Assembly (NCBI GenBank): GCA_029204225.1
Contig: CM055107.1
Span: 26,564,572-26,628,571, forward strand
DNA: 64,000 bases
Origin: Diphasiastrum complanatum
Lineage: Eukaryota > Streptophyta > Lycopodiopsida > Lycopodiales > Lycopodiaceae
Direction of reading: 5' to 3'
Shown here: in pieces, positions 1 through 10,952 of the stretch
Position numbering within the stretch: position 1 is the stretch's first letter
Layout of the letters: every line of letters begins with the position of its first letter
The notes under the pieces: generated by a model
What the model was told of the DNA's origin: nothing
Database searches by the model: none
What the model saw: only the letters and a program-made list of their open reading frames with translations
Position numbers and translations under genes: made by a program

Positions 1-638
1 TAGCCCTCAAAATATGCTAATGCCAAGTCAGTTCTTTCTTCCTCAGGAGTGTTCATCAGACGGAAGTAATGGTCCATGTGAAACAACCAATCTTCCACAA
101 CTCGAATGTCACGCTCTCCTTTGAAAGTAGGTGGTGCTTTCACTTTGGCAGTCTTTCTTGGGCCCTCCGTGGTTCGCGCTCGTGGTTCTCTTGGTATCTG
201 TGGAGGAGGCGCCACTACATTCTCCCTAGTTGCTTCCAACTCTTCAAACCTGGCTTCGAGCTGTGTTTGCCCGTCTCTCATTTCTCTAGCAAGGTTAATT
301 TGAGTAAGATTCATGGCTCGCAAGGATGTTTGCCATTCTTTCCTTTCGGTTTCTCTATCCTTCTTCACCTCGCTAAGCATAGCCGTCATTGCGCTTGATA
401 AGTATTGCCGCATCTTCACTTCAAAGAGGTCCTGTTGTGCCTCTGGCAAGGGTTCATCTCTTGGTGTAGGTTCAGAAGGGCCACCCATCTCTTCATGGAG
501 GGGCGCCACTGTGGAGTGCATACGCTCTTTCTTTCTCGACTTGGACCTGGTGCCATCTCGATGCATGCGAGAGCTGTATTCTCGAGTCAGCTCTTCTCCG
601 TCCGTCAGTGCTCGTAACTCTTCAAGATGGTCCTCCAT
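1..638 (-). CDS. Ty3/gypsy Gag, N-terminal part, running off the window edge
   Basis: An open frame of 212 codons starts at an ATG on the minus strand and reaches the left edge without a stop, so the protein continues outside the window. Residues 1-60 are acidic and basic linker sequence. Residues about 90-140 are charged and likely coiled coil (for example VKKDRETERKEW and LEARFEELEATRE). At about 169 the segment PPTFKGERDIRVVEDWLF followed by HMDHYFRLM is the usual entry into the Ty3/gypsy capsid domain (retrotrans_gag). Gag packages the element RNA into cytoplasmic particles. A primer binding site and an LTR-like end lie 820 bp upstream in the correct order (LTR, PBS, leader, gag), so this is the 5' part of one element. 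The visible frame is undamaged. Confidence 0.8.
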   Translation of the reverse strand, partial: MEDHLEELRALTDGEELTREYSSRMHRDGTRSKSRKKERMHSTVAPLHEEMGGPSEPTPRDEPLPEAQQDLFEVKMRQYLSSAMTAMLSEVKKDRETERKEWQTSLRAMNLTQINLAREMRDGQTQLEARFEELEATRENVVAPPPQIPREPRARTTEGPRKTAKVKAPPTFKGERDIRVVEDWLFHMDHYFRLMNTPEEERTDLALAYFEG

Positions 639-993
639 TATAGTCAGAGGTGTACTTCCAACAGATTATCGCCTCAATCCTTTTTATATTTGAAGCTCTC
701 CCTTCTGTCAGCCGGGCCCCACAGCTCTCTTTTCTTCTTTATTAAATCAGCTTCAATGAAAATATCCCTTCCTCAAACTTAGCACGCCCACATCACCTGA
801 GAGCCAAGTAGGAACCAGGTCATTTGTGTCCAAGCAAGCACACGACAAATGGAACATACCAACCAAAGCAAACACAGAGGATCCCTCTCAAGCCACAAAC
901 CCCCCCTGAGACCGGACGTAGGACCTTTGCCTAGCCGCGCCCACACAAATCTATCACAGAATTAGCCCACGGGGAAACATCCATCCAACCATT

Positions 994-1410
994 CGTGCTT
1001 TCACCATTAAGCAGCACATTGCCTCAGTCACGCCCCACCACTTTTTGGTCGATAGCCCTTATAGCTAAACGATCGGCAACTATCCCGCACCGGCAGCTAA
1101 CCACCCGTGCTTTACACCCGAATTCGAGCAGCATCTCTGTATCAATGGTTAACCCGTACAGTTCGAATATGTCGCCCCGCACCCCACAAGGTACAGACCG
1201 TGCTTTCACCTACCTAGGCAGCACTTTGCCTCATCCGTCCTACGTGCAGACAGCGCCAGGCCCGAACCGCGAGAACTGACCGTGCTTACACCTCGAGGGC
1301 AGCACTTTGACTCATCAAGTCCCCCGTTCTGTCGACCACCCCGACCGTGGACGCACCCGTGCTTACACTATGGGCAGCACCTTGCGCAACGGTTGTCCTA
1401 ACAGATCCCA
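994..1410. repeat. Degenerate tandem repeat in the retrotransposon leader, about 5 copies
   Basis: The motif CGTGCTT(T)ACACC, followed after a short gap by GGCAGCACTTTGCCTCA-like sequence, recurs with starts at 994, 1106, 1199, 1281 and 1358 (spacings 112, 93, 82 and 77 bp). The array lies between the primer binding site and gag of the minus-strand element. Untranslated tandem repeats are common in plant Ty3/gypsy leaders. No protein reading is evident. Confidence 0.65.
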
Positions 1411-1455
1411 AAACGTGGCCATCCCTGTGAGACTTGCGTAGCTGACCGGCTAGTC

Positions 1456-1468
1456 GGCTCTGATACCA
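1456..1468 (-). promoter_or_regulatory. tRNA-Met primer binding site
   Basis: The minus strand reads TGGTATCAGAGCC, the standard plant LTR-retrotransposon site complementary to the 3' end of initiator tRNA-Met. It lies two bases after an LTR end (minus strand ...GCGCAACA) and upstream of the Gag frame at 638-1, so it orients that element on the minus strand. Confidence 0.85.
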
Positions 1469-1470
1469 CA

Positions 1471-2393
1471 TGTTGCGCCGGTGCCTCAAAGGGCGCTGGG
1501 ACTTGAGCAGTTTTCCCAACACGCGCTTAAGTCTAACATTCATCCATCATGCACTTACGTAAAAGCCAACTCAGAAACGTAACAAGCTTAACCATTCAGA
1601 CTTAAGAAAACTGGAATCCCAACCAACCCAAAAGCCAACTCAAAATCTGTCCCCAAAAGGTAACCAAAGGCAAAGACAAGCCACACATGAAACCCAAGGC
1701 ATAGTGGTTGCCAAACTGACCAATTGGCATAGCGGCAAGCCCCATGTCGATGACAGGGACCCTTAGGCGCCAGCGACGCAAGAAGATTGTAGTAAGGGTC
1801 CTTCCACTTGGACCAGTCCCGGAGGCAAAACCGAAATGGTAATCATCCCCAAGGATCAACTTTATTAGATTTGGAAGAGGTTACATTCATACATAGACTG
1901 ACCGGTCTCGGGGCCACCAACACGTGCTGGGCATTGTGCCTGGCTCGTGCTGGTAGAGGGAGCTGAGACCTGGCGACTGGATTCCTGGCGCTGGTTGAGC
2001 TGCCCAAGTTTCTGTCTGCCGGACTCCCCCTATAGTTCTGCTGTGATTCGGCGCACCCCCTCTGGTTTGAAACATAGTGCTTTCTGGTAAAGCACGCTTT
2101 TTAGGACTTAGTTTTTATTTTGCTGATTAAGCCTGGCAAGCCTGGCAGAATCAGTCTGGCTCCCGGACATGGGTCCCGGGAGCCGTCCTGGCGGCCAAAT
2201 CAACCTGTTTTCCTGACTAGGCCATGACTCGAGCTCCAGAGCTAGCTCATGACTTTGTGACTACTTGACTGGCTCACCACAGGTCGGAGGCTCAGTCCTT
2301 GACGTTCTAACTTGCTCTGGGACCTTAGGGAGTGTCACCCCTTTGAGTCTTATAGGGCACGCTGGGTGCACCCGACTCAGCTTTACAACAATT
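1471..2393 (-). mobile_element. Candidate 5' LTR of the minus-strand gypsy element
   Basis: The inner end is fixed by the adjacent primer binding site: in plus orientation the LTR begins TGTTGCGCC. A matching outer end, TTTACAACA at 2385-2393, would give termini TGTTG/CAACA and an LTR of about 920 bp. No second copy is in the window, so the outer end is inferred only from the short inverted termini. The interior has no convincing coding sequence. Confidence 0.45.
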
Positions 2394-2454
2394 ACCACGA
2401 GAATATCCCTTCGAACATTGATGTTGGCAGAATAGGTGATCCTTGTTGTCGATG

Positions 2455-2540
2455 TATCTTGGCAAGGGAATATCAAGCGTGCATGGATCGCGAGGCGTAT
2501 CTTGGCAAGGTAATATCGAGCGTGCATGGATCACCTAGCA
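2455..2540. repeat. 43-bp tandem duplication
   Basis: Two near-identical units begin TATCTTGGCAAG at 2455 and 2498 and each carry the string AGCGTGCATGGATC. They lie just outside the candidate LTR and are read through by the 3' end of the chimeric pol/aminopeptidase frame. Confidence 0.75.
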
Positions 2541-2654
2541 CTGAGTGAATACATATGGCGGCCTTCCGCTTGCAGTATGCAAAGGATCGAGCCATTGCAC
2601 GGCGGCACGACGGAAACATAAGTGAAGTCTTGAAGGAAATCAAGAAAGAGGCAT

Positions 2655-2873
2655 GATATTGCAAAAACACCCTCAAAAGTGAACCCTTGATAGGATGGGG
2701 AGCTTCCAGCACAAATTGCAAAGGCTTCCCTACAGCATCGAATGCCTTTTCAATGGCAAGATCGTGAGTATCAACGTAAAGCTCGTCCGAATACTGATTC
2801 TCAAGCGTTAGGGTTGTAGTTCCGGTGATGATCTTTGTATCAAAATCCAAAAACAAATCCAAATTTATGTGCT
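2655..2873 (-). pseudogene. Leukotriene-A4-hydrolase/aminopeptidase M1 N-terminal exon fragment
   Basis: The translation contains HINLDLFLDFDTKIITG, TTTLTLEN, LYVDTHDLAIEKAFDA and APHPIKGS. This is the order and spacing of the N-terminal beta-sandwich domain of plant leukotriene-A4-hydrolase-like zinc aminopeptidases. Only about 70 residues are present; the zinc-binding HExxH region is absent. The fragment is in frame with the Ty3/gypsy reverse-transcriptase start just upstream, and the joint frame stays open until 2473. It therefore looks like a host exon joined to a retrotransposon by capture or rearrangement. Low divergence from the family pattern suggests the event is not ancient. Function as an enzyme is not possible. 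Confidence 0.75.
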
Positions 2874-3640
2874 TGGTGGGGGACTTATTAGGCCGAATAT
2901 GGCCCTTAAGTAACAACTCCTTAAGTTGACTAGCAACTTCATCTCCTTCCTTTGGGCTCATCTTGTAGGGAAAAAGTGATACAAGAGAGCTATTAGGAAG
3001 AAGATCTATGTGATGATCTACTCCCCATGAGGGGGGAAGACCCTCAAGTAACTGCTCAGGGAATATATCATTAAATTCCTCCCTAAGTCTTTTAAAGATT
3101 TTGCCCTCAGACGTAGATTCTAGATTAACATCAAAAAAAGACAAAGCTTTAGGGAAAGCCGAAATATCAACGTTGAAATTATGAGTCCTAAAAGCATCTA
3201 TGAATGATTCATCTTTCAGATAACATAAATACGAATGATACTCAGTATCCAAAATACATTGATTAGCTTCATGAGCAGTCACAAAAGGTAGATCAGGCTC
3301 ATTGCGTTTAAGACAAACCAATGAGTCATTATGCAAGAAAAAGATACTATGAGAAACATAATCTTTCTTTAAGGACTCATTCCTAGCATAAAACCACTCT
3401 TTACCTAGGATTTAATTTACCTTATCAAGATTCATAACATAAAAAGATAAACTATCTACATAGTTTTGAATCTTCAACGGCACATGGGGGACAAAGTGGT
3501 CTTAGACCTGCTGCTCTCCTCCAGCTGCCATCTTAACCACATACTTGTGGTCACTTGGTGCGGGTGCCAACTGTAGCTTCTGCACCAACTTAGTATTAAT
3601 AAAACTATGTGTAGAACCATCGTAAAAAAGAATACTCATG
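2874..3640 (-). pseudogene. Ty3/gypsy protease and start of reverse transcriptase, truncated
   Basis: At about 3640-3590 the frame reads FYDGSTHSFINTKLVQKL, the aspartic protease active-site region, with the usual DSG altered to YDG. Stops follow at about 3505 (EQQV*DHFVP) and 3415. From 3336 an open frame of 287 codons carries the connection into reverse transcriptase: DIFPEQLLEGLPPSWGVDHHIDL, with LLLKGHIRPNKSP at the point where the RT fingers should begin. There the element is cut off and the aminopeptidase fragment starts. The RT catalytic YxDD, RNase H and integrase are missing. The piece belongs with the Gag relic immediately upstream. Confidence 0.8.
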
Positions 3641-4740
3641 GGTTGGCTATCTACGAACCCACTCATACGAATGAGGTCGTGAGGTCCAAAAACCGCAACA
3701 ACAATTCATATAAATTATTTTATCTTTAAAAGATACATCAATGCAAGAAATAGAAGAATTACCTGGTGCTTTAAAGGAACGGCCACCCTTCTTGCGTCTC
3801 TTCGGGCAGTCCTTGGAAAGGTGCCCCTTCTCCATGCAGGAGAAACACAACCTGTCGCTTTTGGCCTTATCAAAGTCAGCTCTCTCCACTCGAGGGCGCT
3901 TTTTTTTCTTTCTCGAAGGGAAAGCTTCGTCAACAACACACTCCTTGCCCTTTTTGAAAGGAGGGCCCATAGAGGGTTTGTCTTTGGATTCAGGCTTTTG
4001 CTGTTTATTGCGGCCGGGTCATAGTGTGCGTATTATCAAAAATTCGAACGAACCGCACTGCATCCTATATGGATTCAGGCTTTTGCTGTTTATTGCGGCC
4101 GGGTCACAGTGTGCGTATTATCAAAAATTCGAACGAACCGCACTGCATCCTGTAAGGATTGTGGCTGATTGCGGTGGATCTCCAACTAATATTCTTTGGA
4201 CAAGCCCAAAATGAAATGCAACTTAAGGAGCACTCCGTCTATGTGGTTAAAAAACCATGAAGCAACCTCTTGGAAGTCTTGCAAATAGACATCCAAGGGC
4301 TTCGTCCCCATTTGCAACGTGGCAAATCGATGATATTATTCAAAATTGTCAAGGATAGGCATAAAGACAGCCTTAAAGGCTACCTGGAATTCATCCCAAG
4401 TAGTTGGGACCGTAGCTCGATCTTTAAGATCCTGCCACCATTAGTACGCTTTATCACATAAAAACATGACGGTCGTCAAAATACGCCAGCTATCTGATAG
4501 ATCATGGATGGAAAAATTCAACATCCATCGATCCAACCAAGCCAAGACCACATCTTGGTGTCTATCCTTTTTCTCTCCGGTGAAAAACTCCGGAGTAAAC
4601 ATCGGGTTGAAGAGTGCTTGCCGAGATTGGGACATAGCCCAAATTTCAGCCTCCGTCTGTTCATGTTTAGATCGCATGTCAACAATTTGTTGCTGCAACA
4701 AATTACTTGCACACATCATATTCTCCATATAAGTTTCGAC
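3641..4740 (-). pseudogene. Ty3/gypsy Gag relic with CCHC zinc knuckle
   Basis: Reading from 4728, the sequence gives a helical N-terminus, then FNPMFTPEFFTGEKKDRHQDVVLAWLDRW and, in shifted frames, WWQDLKD, TTWDEFQVAFKAVFMP and a relic of the capsid end near 4180. A zinc knuckle CFSCMEKGHLSKDC and a basic tail follow at about 3850-3780. These are the capsid and nucleocapsid parts of a Ty3/gypsy Gag. Several frameshifts and stops, plus an 85-bp tandem duplication at 3986-4155, break the frame. It shares orientation with the protease/RT relic below 3640. Confidence 0.8.
3986..4155. repeat. 85-bp tandem duplication inside the gag relic
   Basis: Two nearly identical units start GGATTCAGGCTTTTGCTG at 3986 and 4071 and differ at only a few bases. 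Since 85 is not a multiple of three, the duplication shifts the reading frame of gag. Confidence 0.85.
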
Positions 4741-5557
4741 AAGACTTGGAGCTCAAGTTTCTTCCATAGGAGCGTCCATGGCCAAAGCATAATATAGCTA
4801 GGAGCTTGAGGAAAAACGGAGAACAACAGTATAAAAATCGTCAAAAATTGATAACTAGAGAAGAAGGCCTCAAGAAACAAATAAGCTCGAGAACTCAAAA
4901 ACTTTACAAGCAACTTTGAGAATGGGGTAGAGGAAGGTGAACGTACCTCCTTTATCCCCCTCCCCAAAGCTCCTCTCCAACCTCATGCAAAAAGGATAGG
5001 TGGGGCCCAAGAAAGGCCCCATTTGTCCCTTCGAGGCCTTTCATACCATGTGGGGCCATAAAGTGGTGCCACGTGGGGCCATAAAGTGGTGCCATGTGGC
5101 CCATGGACCTCTAGGAATTATCAAATCTAAATAAGGCCCCTTCTCTCACCTCCAACTCCTACGTACCACAGCTCTCCTCTCCCTTTTGAATATCTGCAGG
5201 TACAGAGAGGAAGAGAGAGATATGGACCAGAAAGGACAGAGTTCCAAGAGTCACCTTGGTTCAACTTCTTCTTTGGCATTCTTCACTTAGTGTTAAAGGA
5301 TATGAAACTAAAAGACTAAGTTTTAATTAATTTAAAACTTAGACATAGTTTATCTTAAGTTTGCATGGCTTCATAGGGAGTTGACAAGGTTGTGGGGAGG
5401 TGCGCTTCTCCCCTCCCCTGTCAAATCACAAAAAAAAAAATTATGGGGAGGAGAAAGTACAATTGTGACCCTATGGATGGGCGGATACGGTGCATCATCA
5501 CTGATATGGGGTGTGCGGAACCTTCAAGGCAGTCGAAGATCCTAGGAAATTGCAACA

Positions 5558-5560
<3 letters not shown>
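4741..5560. other. Non-coding flank of the gypsy relic, with a 23-bp repeat
   Basis: No coding sequence is supported here. It probably includes leader or LTR remains of the minus-strand gypsy element. At 5048-5099 the unit GTGGGGCCATAAAGTGGTGCC occurs twice with a 23-bp period and begins a third time. No primer binding site or LTR end could be fixed. Confidence 0.4.

Positions 5561-5639
<79 letters not shown>
5561..5639. repeat. (TC)n microsatellite
   Basis: An uninterrupted run of about 39 TC dinucleotides lies about 190 bp upstream of the splicing-factor start codon. Such tracts are frequent in plant 5' untranslated regions. All poly-SL or poly-RE frames across it are artefacts of the repeat. 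Confidence 0.95.
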
Positions 5640-5641
<2 letters not shown>

Positions 5642-5829
5642 GATCCATTGTAGGGGTGCTATTTGTTCCCAAACGATGGTCATCTATTTACTACTGCAAG
5701 AGCTTGAGAATATACTACTGGAGGTGGCAGGGCGCCCAAAAGGTAGTGTAGGCAAACAGCCTTCCAATCGAATTAGTTCTGTTTCAAAAGACCATTGGGG
5801 CACTTTGTTCGTGTTGTGTGTTTGGGATC

Positions 5830-6054
5830 ATGGCTGCTACGACGAGGCGCAAAGACAATGTGTTGATGCTGGAAGCAACGACAGCTTCTGGTGGACGGGA
5901 TCCAAGATGGCGCTCAGGCTCCTTTGATGACTACTCCATGGATGTGCTTCCTTATGTCGACCATGATTACAGCCACCCGCAAGTAAAAGCGAAAGTGGAC
6001 AAGCTCGTTGAGGATGAAATGAAAAGAAGCACAAAGTGCTCTGCTAGCTTTTGA
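5830..6054 (+). pseudogene. BCAS2/SPF27 (MOS4-like) splicing factor, N-terminal part only
   Basis: The frame starts at ATG 5830 and ends at a stop at 6052. Residues about 38-72 read MDVLPYVDHDY, then HPQVKAKVDKLVEDEMKRS, the conserved N-terminus of the BCAS2/SPF27 subunit of the Prp19 (NTC/MAC) spliceosome-activating complex, called MOS4 in Arabidopsis. Just after RSTK the family similarity stops and the frame ends ten codons later. The expected DFL segment and the coiled-coil body (about 150 more residues) were not found downstream to about 8 kb. It is either exon 1 of a gene with a distant continuation, though the GTGCTC at the break is a poor splice donor, or a truncated duplicate. An upstream (TC)n tract resembles a 5' UTR element, so the promoter and leader may have come along. 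Confidence 0.65.
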
Positions 6055-7110
6055 TCTGGAGGTCTTTCATATTGTCAGTTGAGATGAGATATTGGCTGTT
6101 TTCATCCAATCAGGCCAAAACTCAGTTTAGCGTTTTATGGTTTTTTGTGTTTTAATGGCATAGGAATGTCCCATGTTGTCAAAGGAATTCGAACGAGTTG
6201 TAAGTGTAGATCACTACCACATATTAGTCTTTAACGTTGACTTTCTTCTAAACTCCATTGACCTACCTTAACACATAGTATTGCCTTTGTAGGGCAAGGC
6301 AAAACATTTGTACTTTATAAAGCTTCTCTATTTTATGAGGACTGTTACTCATATATAAAGAGTCATCAAAAAAAATTTACTACTAGTTTCTCAAAAATAA
6401 TATCAATTCCAATCTTATATTTTGCCAATTTTTTTGAAGACTACCTTGCAGACACACTTAGTCTAATGTAAAGATACACTTCTTCGTCCAATTGTGAAAC
6501 ACACAAATGAGAACATACAAGACAGTCACTTACATAATCAAGGGTTTAGATTGAGGAACACCGCTACTTAGGGTCCCCACCATTACTAAGGACATAACAA
6601 AGGGCCCCACCTATTTTTGAAAAATTGAGTGGGCTTTTTTAGTCTTCAAAGTATGGAGTCCTCATCGATGGATCATGTAAATAGAAAACCAACATGAATG
6701 GAATCAGTGACCAAATCTTCAAAACTTGATTCCTTCTTGGAGAGGAGGCGTGGATATGAATAGAATCATTAATCAAACCTTCAAAACTTGTTGCCCTCTT
6801 GCAGCTCACATATTATCGACAATTGTTTTTGCGTCCCATATCTTCAAGCCATGTACTAGGTTTGTGCTAGCAGTATGTAAGTCATGGATCATAGGTGTTT
6901 GTGGGTCCTACATATGTAACCTCTATACCAAGCTTGTGCCATGTGACATGATTATAACCAATAAGATTTTTGCAATACATTATGCTCAATATTGTGTGTT
7001 TGTTAACACATTGTAGGTATATAATATCTTTTTTTCTTGTCTAATTTCTATCGTGGCTCAACGAGAACACTTGTCGTCGTTATATCCCTATAATGTGCTT
7101 CCACAACCAT

Positions 7111-7111
<1 letters not shown>
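6055..7111. other. Intergenic, nothing recognised
   Basis: AT-rich sequence with short chance frames only. No continuation of the BCAS2-like protein and no repeat structure was seen. Confidence 0.5.

Positions 7112-7188
<77 letters not shown>
7112..7188. repeat. (CT)n microsatellite
   Basis: About 38 uninterrupted CT dinucleotides, with no supported gene on either side. Confidence 0.95.
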
Positions 7189-7190
<2 letters not shown>

Positions 7191-9338
7191 GATTGAACCA
7201 ACTAGAAACTTTTAGAGGTAGATCAATAATATCATTTATTGTATCTCATTTTACGCATGCATTCACGATTTGTCTATAATGTCAAACCGTAAACCTATAT
7301 AGGATTCACCATGTTTTAAACCCAAGAGTTCTCCAAACTCTCTATAATTTTGAATCATATCAATGCCTAAATTTTGGCTCATTCTCCAAAGCCTTGATTT
7401 CGACATCCCTTGAATTGTAAGAAAGTGTTGGATATTTGGTCGTACGCCATGTGAATAGATTAGAATAGATAGAAGAATTAGTGTGACAGCTTTGGCACCA
7501 TGCATTGTAAGTCCAGCCCAGTGAGTACATCAATATTTCATTGATTTCCCACCTATTTTGAAATTCAAATGTGGAGGGAGGTAGAAATTGGCCAATAGCC
7601 AATAGGATCAAATGCCCACTCTCCACTATAATAAATAGTGGCACAACATCCTTCATTTATCATTGTCAATCAAAGGAAGGTGGAGAGTCTACCATTTTGG
7701 CAAATGAATATTCTTGCTTCTCCTTCTCCTCCATCTCTCTCATGTTTATTAGAATTTCATGCTTGTTGGATCTGTTGGACCTGGGAAACCAAGATAAAAG
7801 GAGCCCAAAATATCAAGACTGCGAGCCCAACCCAACTGGAGTCGGGAGGTGAAAGAGGAGCAAATGTGGGATGTGTGATGTTGCCAAAAGGGAAGCTCGC
7901 TGCTGAAAAGCGGTACATGCATTTTAATGTCAAGAAAGGCCCGCACCTTCAATTATAAACTTCCACAACCTTGACAAGGTACACGAGAGAGTGAAGATAT
8001 AGGATCTTGTGAAGATGACAAAGAAGAGGAAGAAACTGATGTTACTTGTATCTATGTATATATGCCATCTTTAAAAATGCTTTTGTAACATTTTGTATAA
8101 GTATGGACTTGAAGTGCCTAAAACCAGCACAAACCACCATAGGTAACATGAATCTGCATTCAAAGAAGACTATGATCGGGTAGTCAGCTACCACAAAGAC
8201 CCTAAATCCTTTTTTAAGTTGATTATATATGATATCAACCAATTAGGTCATTATTTGAGGCTGATTATTCAGGTTTGGAAATAGAACAAGGAAGCCCAAC
8301 AAAACAAGCTAAACCTTTCTCACTTCCCCTTGCTACTTGCCCTACCAACCTAGCTCCCAAACAATACTTACCAAGATATATCCAAATTCATATTGCCTCA
8401 AAGGTGTATTTTGGAGTTTTGACCACAATACTAGAAGCTTGGCCAAAATAGAAAAAAATCATGTTTTGTACCATAAGTTTTCTATTATGTGAAACTTCAT
8501 ATTCATTGTTGCTTCGTCACTTTGTAATAGCTCTTTACCACCAACTGGTTGAATATCCCTACCTTTACAACTTGTTAGTCAAATCTTTGGAATTGGAAAC
8601 ATGAATTACAACTTTAGAGAGTTTTTATCATTTCTATGTTTTTTACAATTTTGCATTAAATTTTAGCTATTTTTTCGCCATGTGCATTATGTGTGAAGTA
8701 CTTTACTATGCTAAAAAAGACTATGGTAAGTTACAAAGTATGCTAGTTGAGCAACAGCTACAATTGGCTAAGACTTGTAGAAAATGAAATAAGCTAAAGA
8801 GAAGTGAGTGAGTGAAATGATTGAATTTTAGTCCAGTACTCTCCTTAGAATCGATTTTTAAATGTGACGGATCTAGGTTGTAACTAAATCATTTATATTG
8901 AAAAATTGACATGCATGATTCTTCTTACTTCCATAGACAGGAGGATGCAGACATATGCAGGTACAAATATGATTGCTAGCTAGTAAGAAATTACATATGC
9001 AACCAATTCTAATGACATGCAATAAAAATTAGCACCTTGCAACAGTAGAAAGTACCAAGCATTGAGGGTGGAATGAACATAGCTCCCAAATATGGGATGT
9101 ACAAGGAAGCAATACATGAAGCCCTAGAAAGATCCTGGCAGTTCTCATCTGCTATAGGGCAGAGCTGGCCAGAAGTAGACTCTCACATCAATTGTCATCA
9201 GTGAGCTTTTTTTGCCAAAGAGAAGACAAGGATTTTTCCTCAATGGCAAGATAGCGCCGTTATTTATTGATAGAGGAGCTAGGCATGGAACCTAGGAGAG
9301 GAGATGGCTACATGCAACACTCCTCCTTATGGAGGGTG

Positions 9339-9340
<2 letters not shown>
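7189..9340. other. Intergenic, nothing recognised
   Basis: Several frames of 60-106 codons occur but none shows a known motif, a low-complexity-free domain pattern or plausible splice structure. Nothing is called. Confidence 0.45.

Positions 9341-9387
<47 letters not shown>
9341..9387. repeat. (GA)n microsatellite
   Basis: About 23 uninterrupted GA dinucleotides. The short frame that starts MEGVERERE across it is a repeat artefact. Confidence 0.95.
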
Positions 9388-9392
<5 letters not shown>

Positions 9393-10952
9393 TGAATGTA
9401 GAATTTGAATGGCCTTTGGCCCCTAACCTGGAACACTATCTTTTTAAGTGTGAACTAGGCCAAGTCTCACTAAAAGTGGTTTTTCCCGGTGCTAGGACAG
9501 CCCATGATCTTGTCATAGCAACAGTTTACATGTATCTATCTATAAGTAAGGATAAACATAGATAAATAAGTTTTGTGAAAGAAATTGGAAACGAGAAGGT
9601 TACATCAAGTGACATGTTTACTTGTTCCAGTGTATCAATAAAGTAAGTACAACAATTAAATTAATGTGTTTAGAACAATTTTTGACACAATTTTTTCTTT
9701 TTTGATACTTGATACTTCGATATTTGGAAAAACTATTCTAAGCTGTTTCGACATTTTGAGTTGGGGATGATACGGTGAAGGTGAAAGAAAAGATGTAGCA
9801 GCAAGCATTGATTCACGACGAGAGCGAGAAGAGGGAGTTGGGGAGGGAAGGGATGGTGAAGCAGGTCTCTTTTTGGTTTGATTTCCACTTTTGATGCAAA
9901 CCTAGAATGTCCTCATTGATCTGACAACTGCAGTTACCCCTTCTTGAGATGCCTCAAAAAGAGCTCTAGAAAATTATTGCTAAAAGCCCGCAATTGAATA
10001 TGCTTGAAAATCTGCTTGCACAAAACCAATGCTGAAAATATTTGTTGTATCCTACCTCTCACTCCTTTTCCAATCGGCACTTAGGACTTGCGAAGTTGGT
10101 ATCCAGAAAAATCCTTTAGCTTTCAATTGAACCTGAATCAGGTTAATCTGCAACGTGCTACAAGCTGAGGGCTCAAAACTGGAAAGAAATCGCTGGTAGA
10201 CGTGCATGCAATGCTATTGAACTTCCCTGCTCATAGCCTCTTACATGCATCTAGGAAACTACTGCACTGCAGGTTTAATAGAAAGATCCCTGATTTTAGC
10301 CGAAGATCCACAGAATTGCGCAACAGAACCGCAACAACAGTCCAAGCAGCAGAAACAGCTAGCAAGAAACGTGGCAGCAGGCTTTGGTGACTTTCACACT
10401 GAGAACACTATTATCTAAAAGATGAGGTCAGCGAACACTGCCCCTGGCCACAAGCTTCTGCACAAGAGCTGTAATCGATAGCCTAAGATGAGCCATAAGT
10501 CTCATAAGTCTCTCTTCTATTCCAAATGGTACAAACGCTTCTAGAAAACCTTGCTCTCGATATAACCAGATTAAGCTCAGACTCCACGACACGAGTAATA
10601 TGTTCACAAACCATAGAACAAATTGCTACACTGGAACAAGCTAACGTCATCGTATATGGTGCCTGGCATCTAAATTTGAGCAATACAACCATATGAGGAT
10701 AAGACCATTTTCTATTATATTCCAAAACAAAACTTTAGCGTTCATACAATGACTTTCATCATCCGCGATGCAAGTTTCGAGTATCTCTTTTGCAATTCAT
10801 CCTCTTCGCATGACCGTCAGGTCAAACTTTCTAAGTGCTTTTCTGTGAGTAGCTTATTCTACAAGTCCAATTGCCAGATGCAAGTTGAATTGTATACGAA
10901 ACATGATGCAGACCAAGCCTATGTTCTGGTCATGACTACATAGCTTCATAAC
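9388..10952. other. Intergenic, probably downstream flank of the DUF1295 gene
   Basis: No coding sequence is supported. The region lies 3' of the minus-strand DUF1295 gene and may hold distal 3' UTR or its terminator, but no clear polyadenylation arrangement could be fixed. Confidence 0.4.

Noticed and set aside
5392-5927. Long frames rich in SLSLSL or RERERE at 5.5 kb, also at 9.3, 22.4 and 51.5-52.2 kb
   Set aside because: They are translations of (TC)n/(GA)n microsatellites and open only because the repeat has no stops.
7360-7958. Overlapping frames of 67-106 codons on both strands near 7.4-7.9 kb
   Set aside because: They have no shared domain signal and no splice structure; composition looks intergenic.
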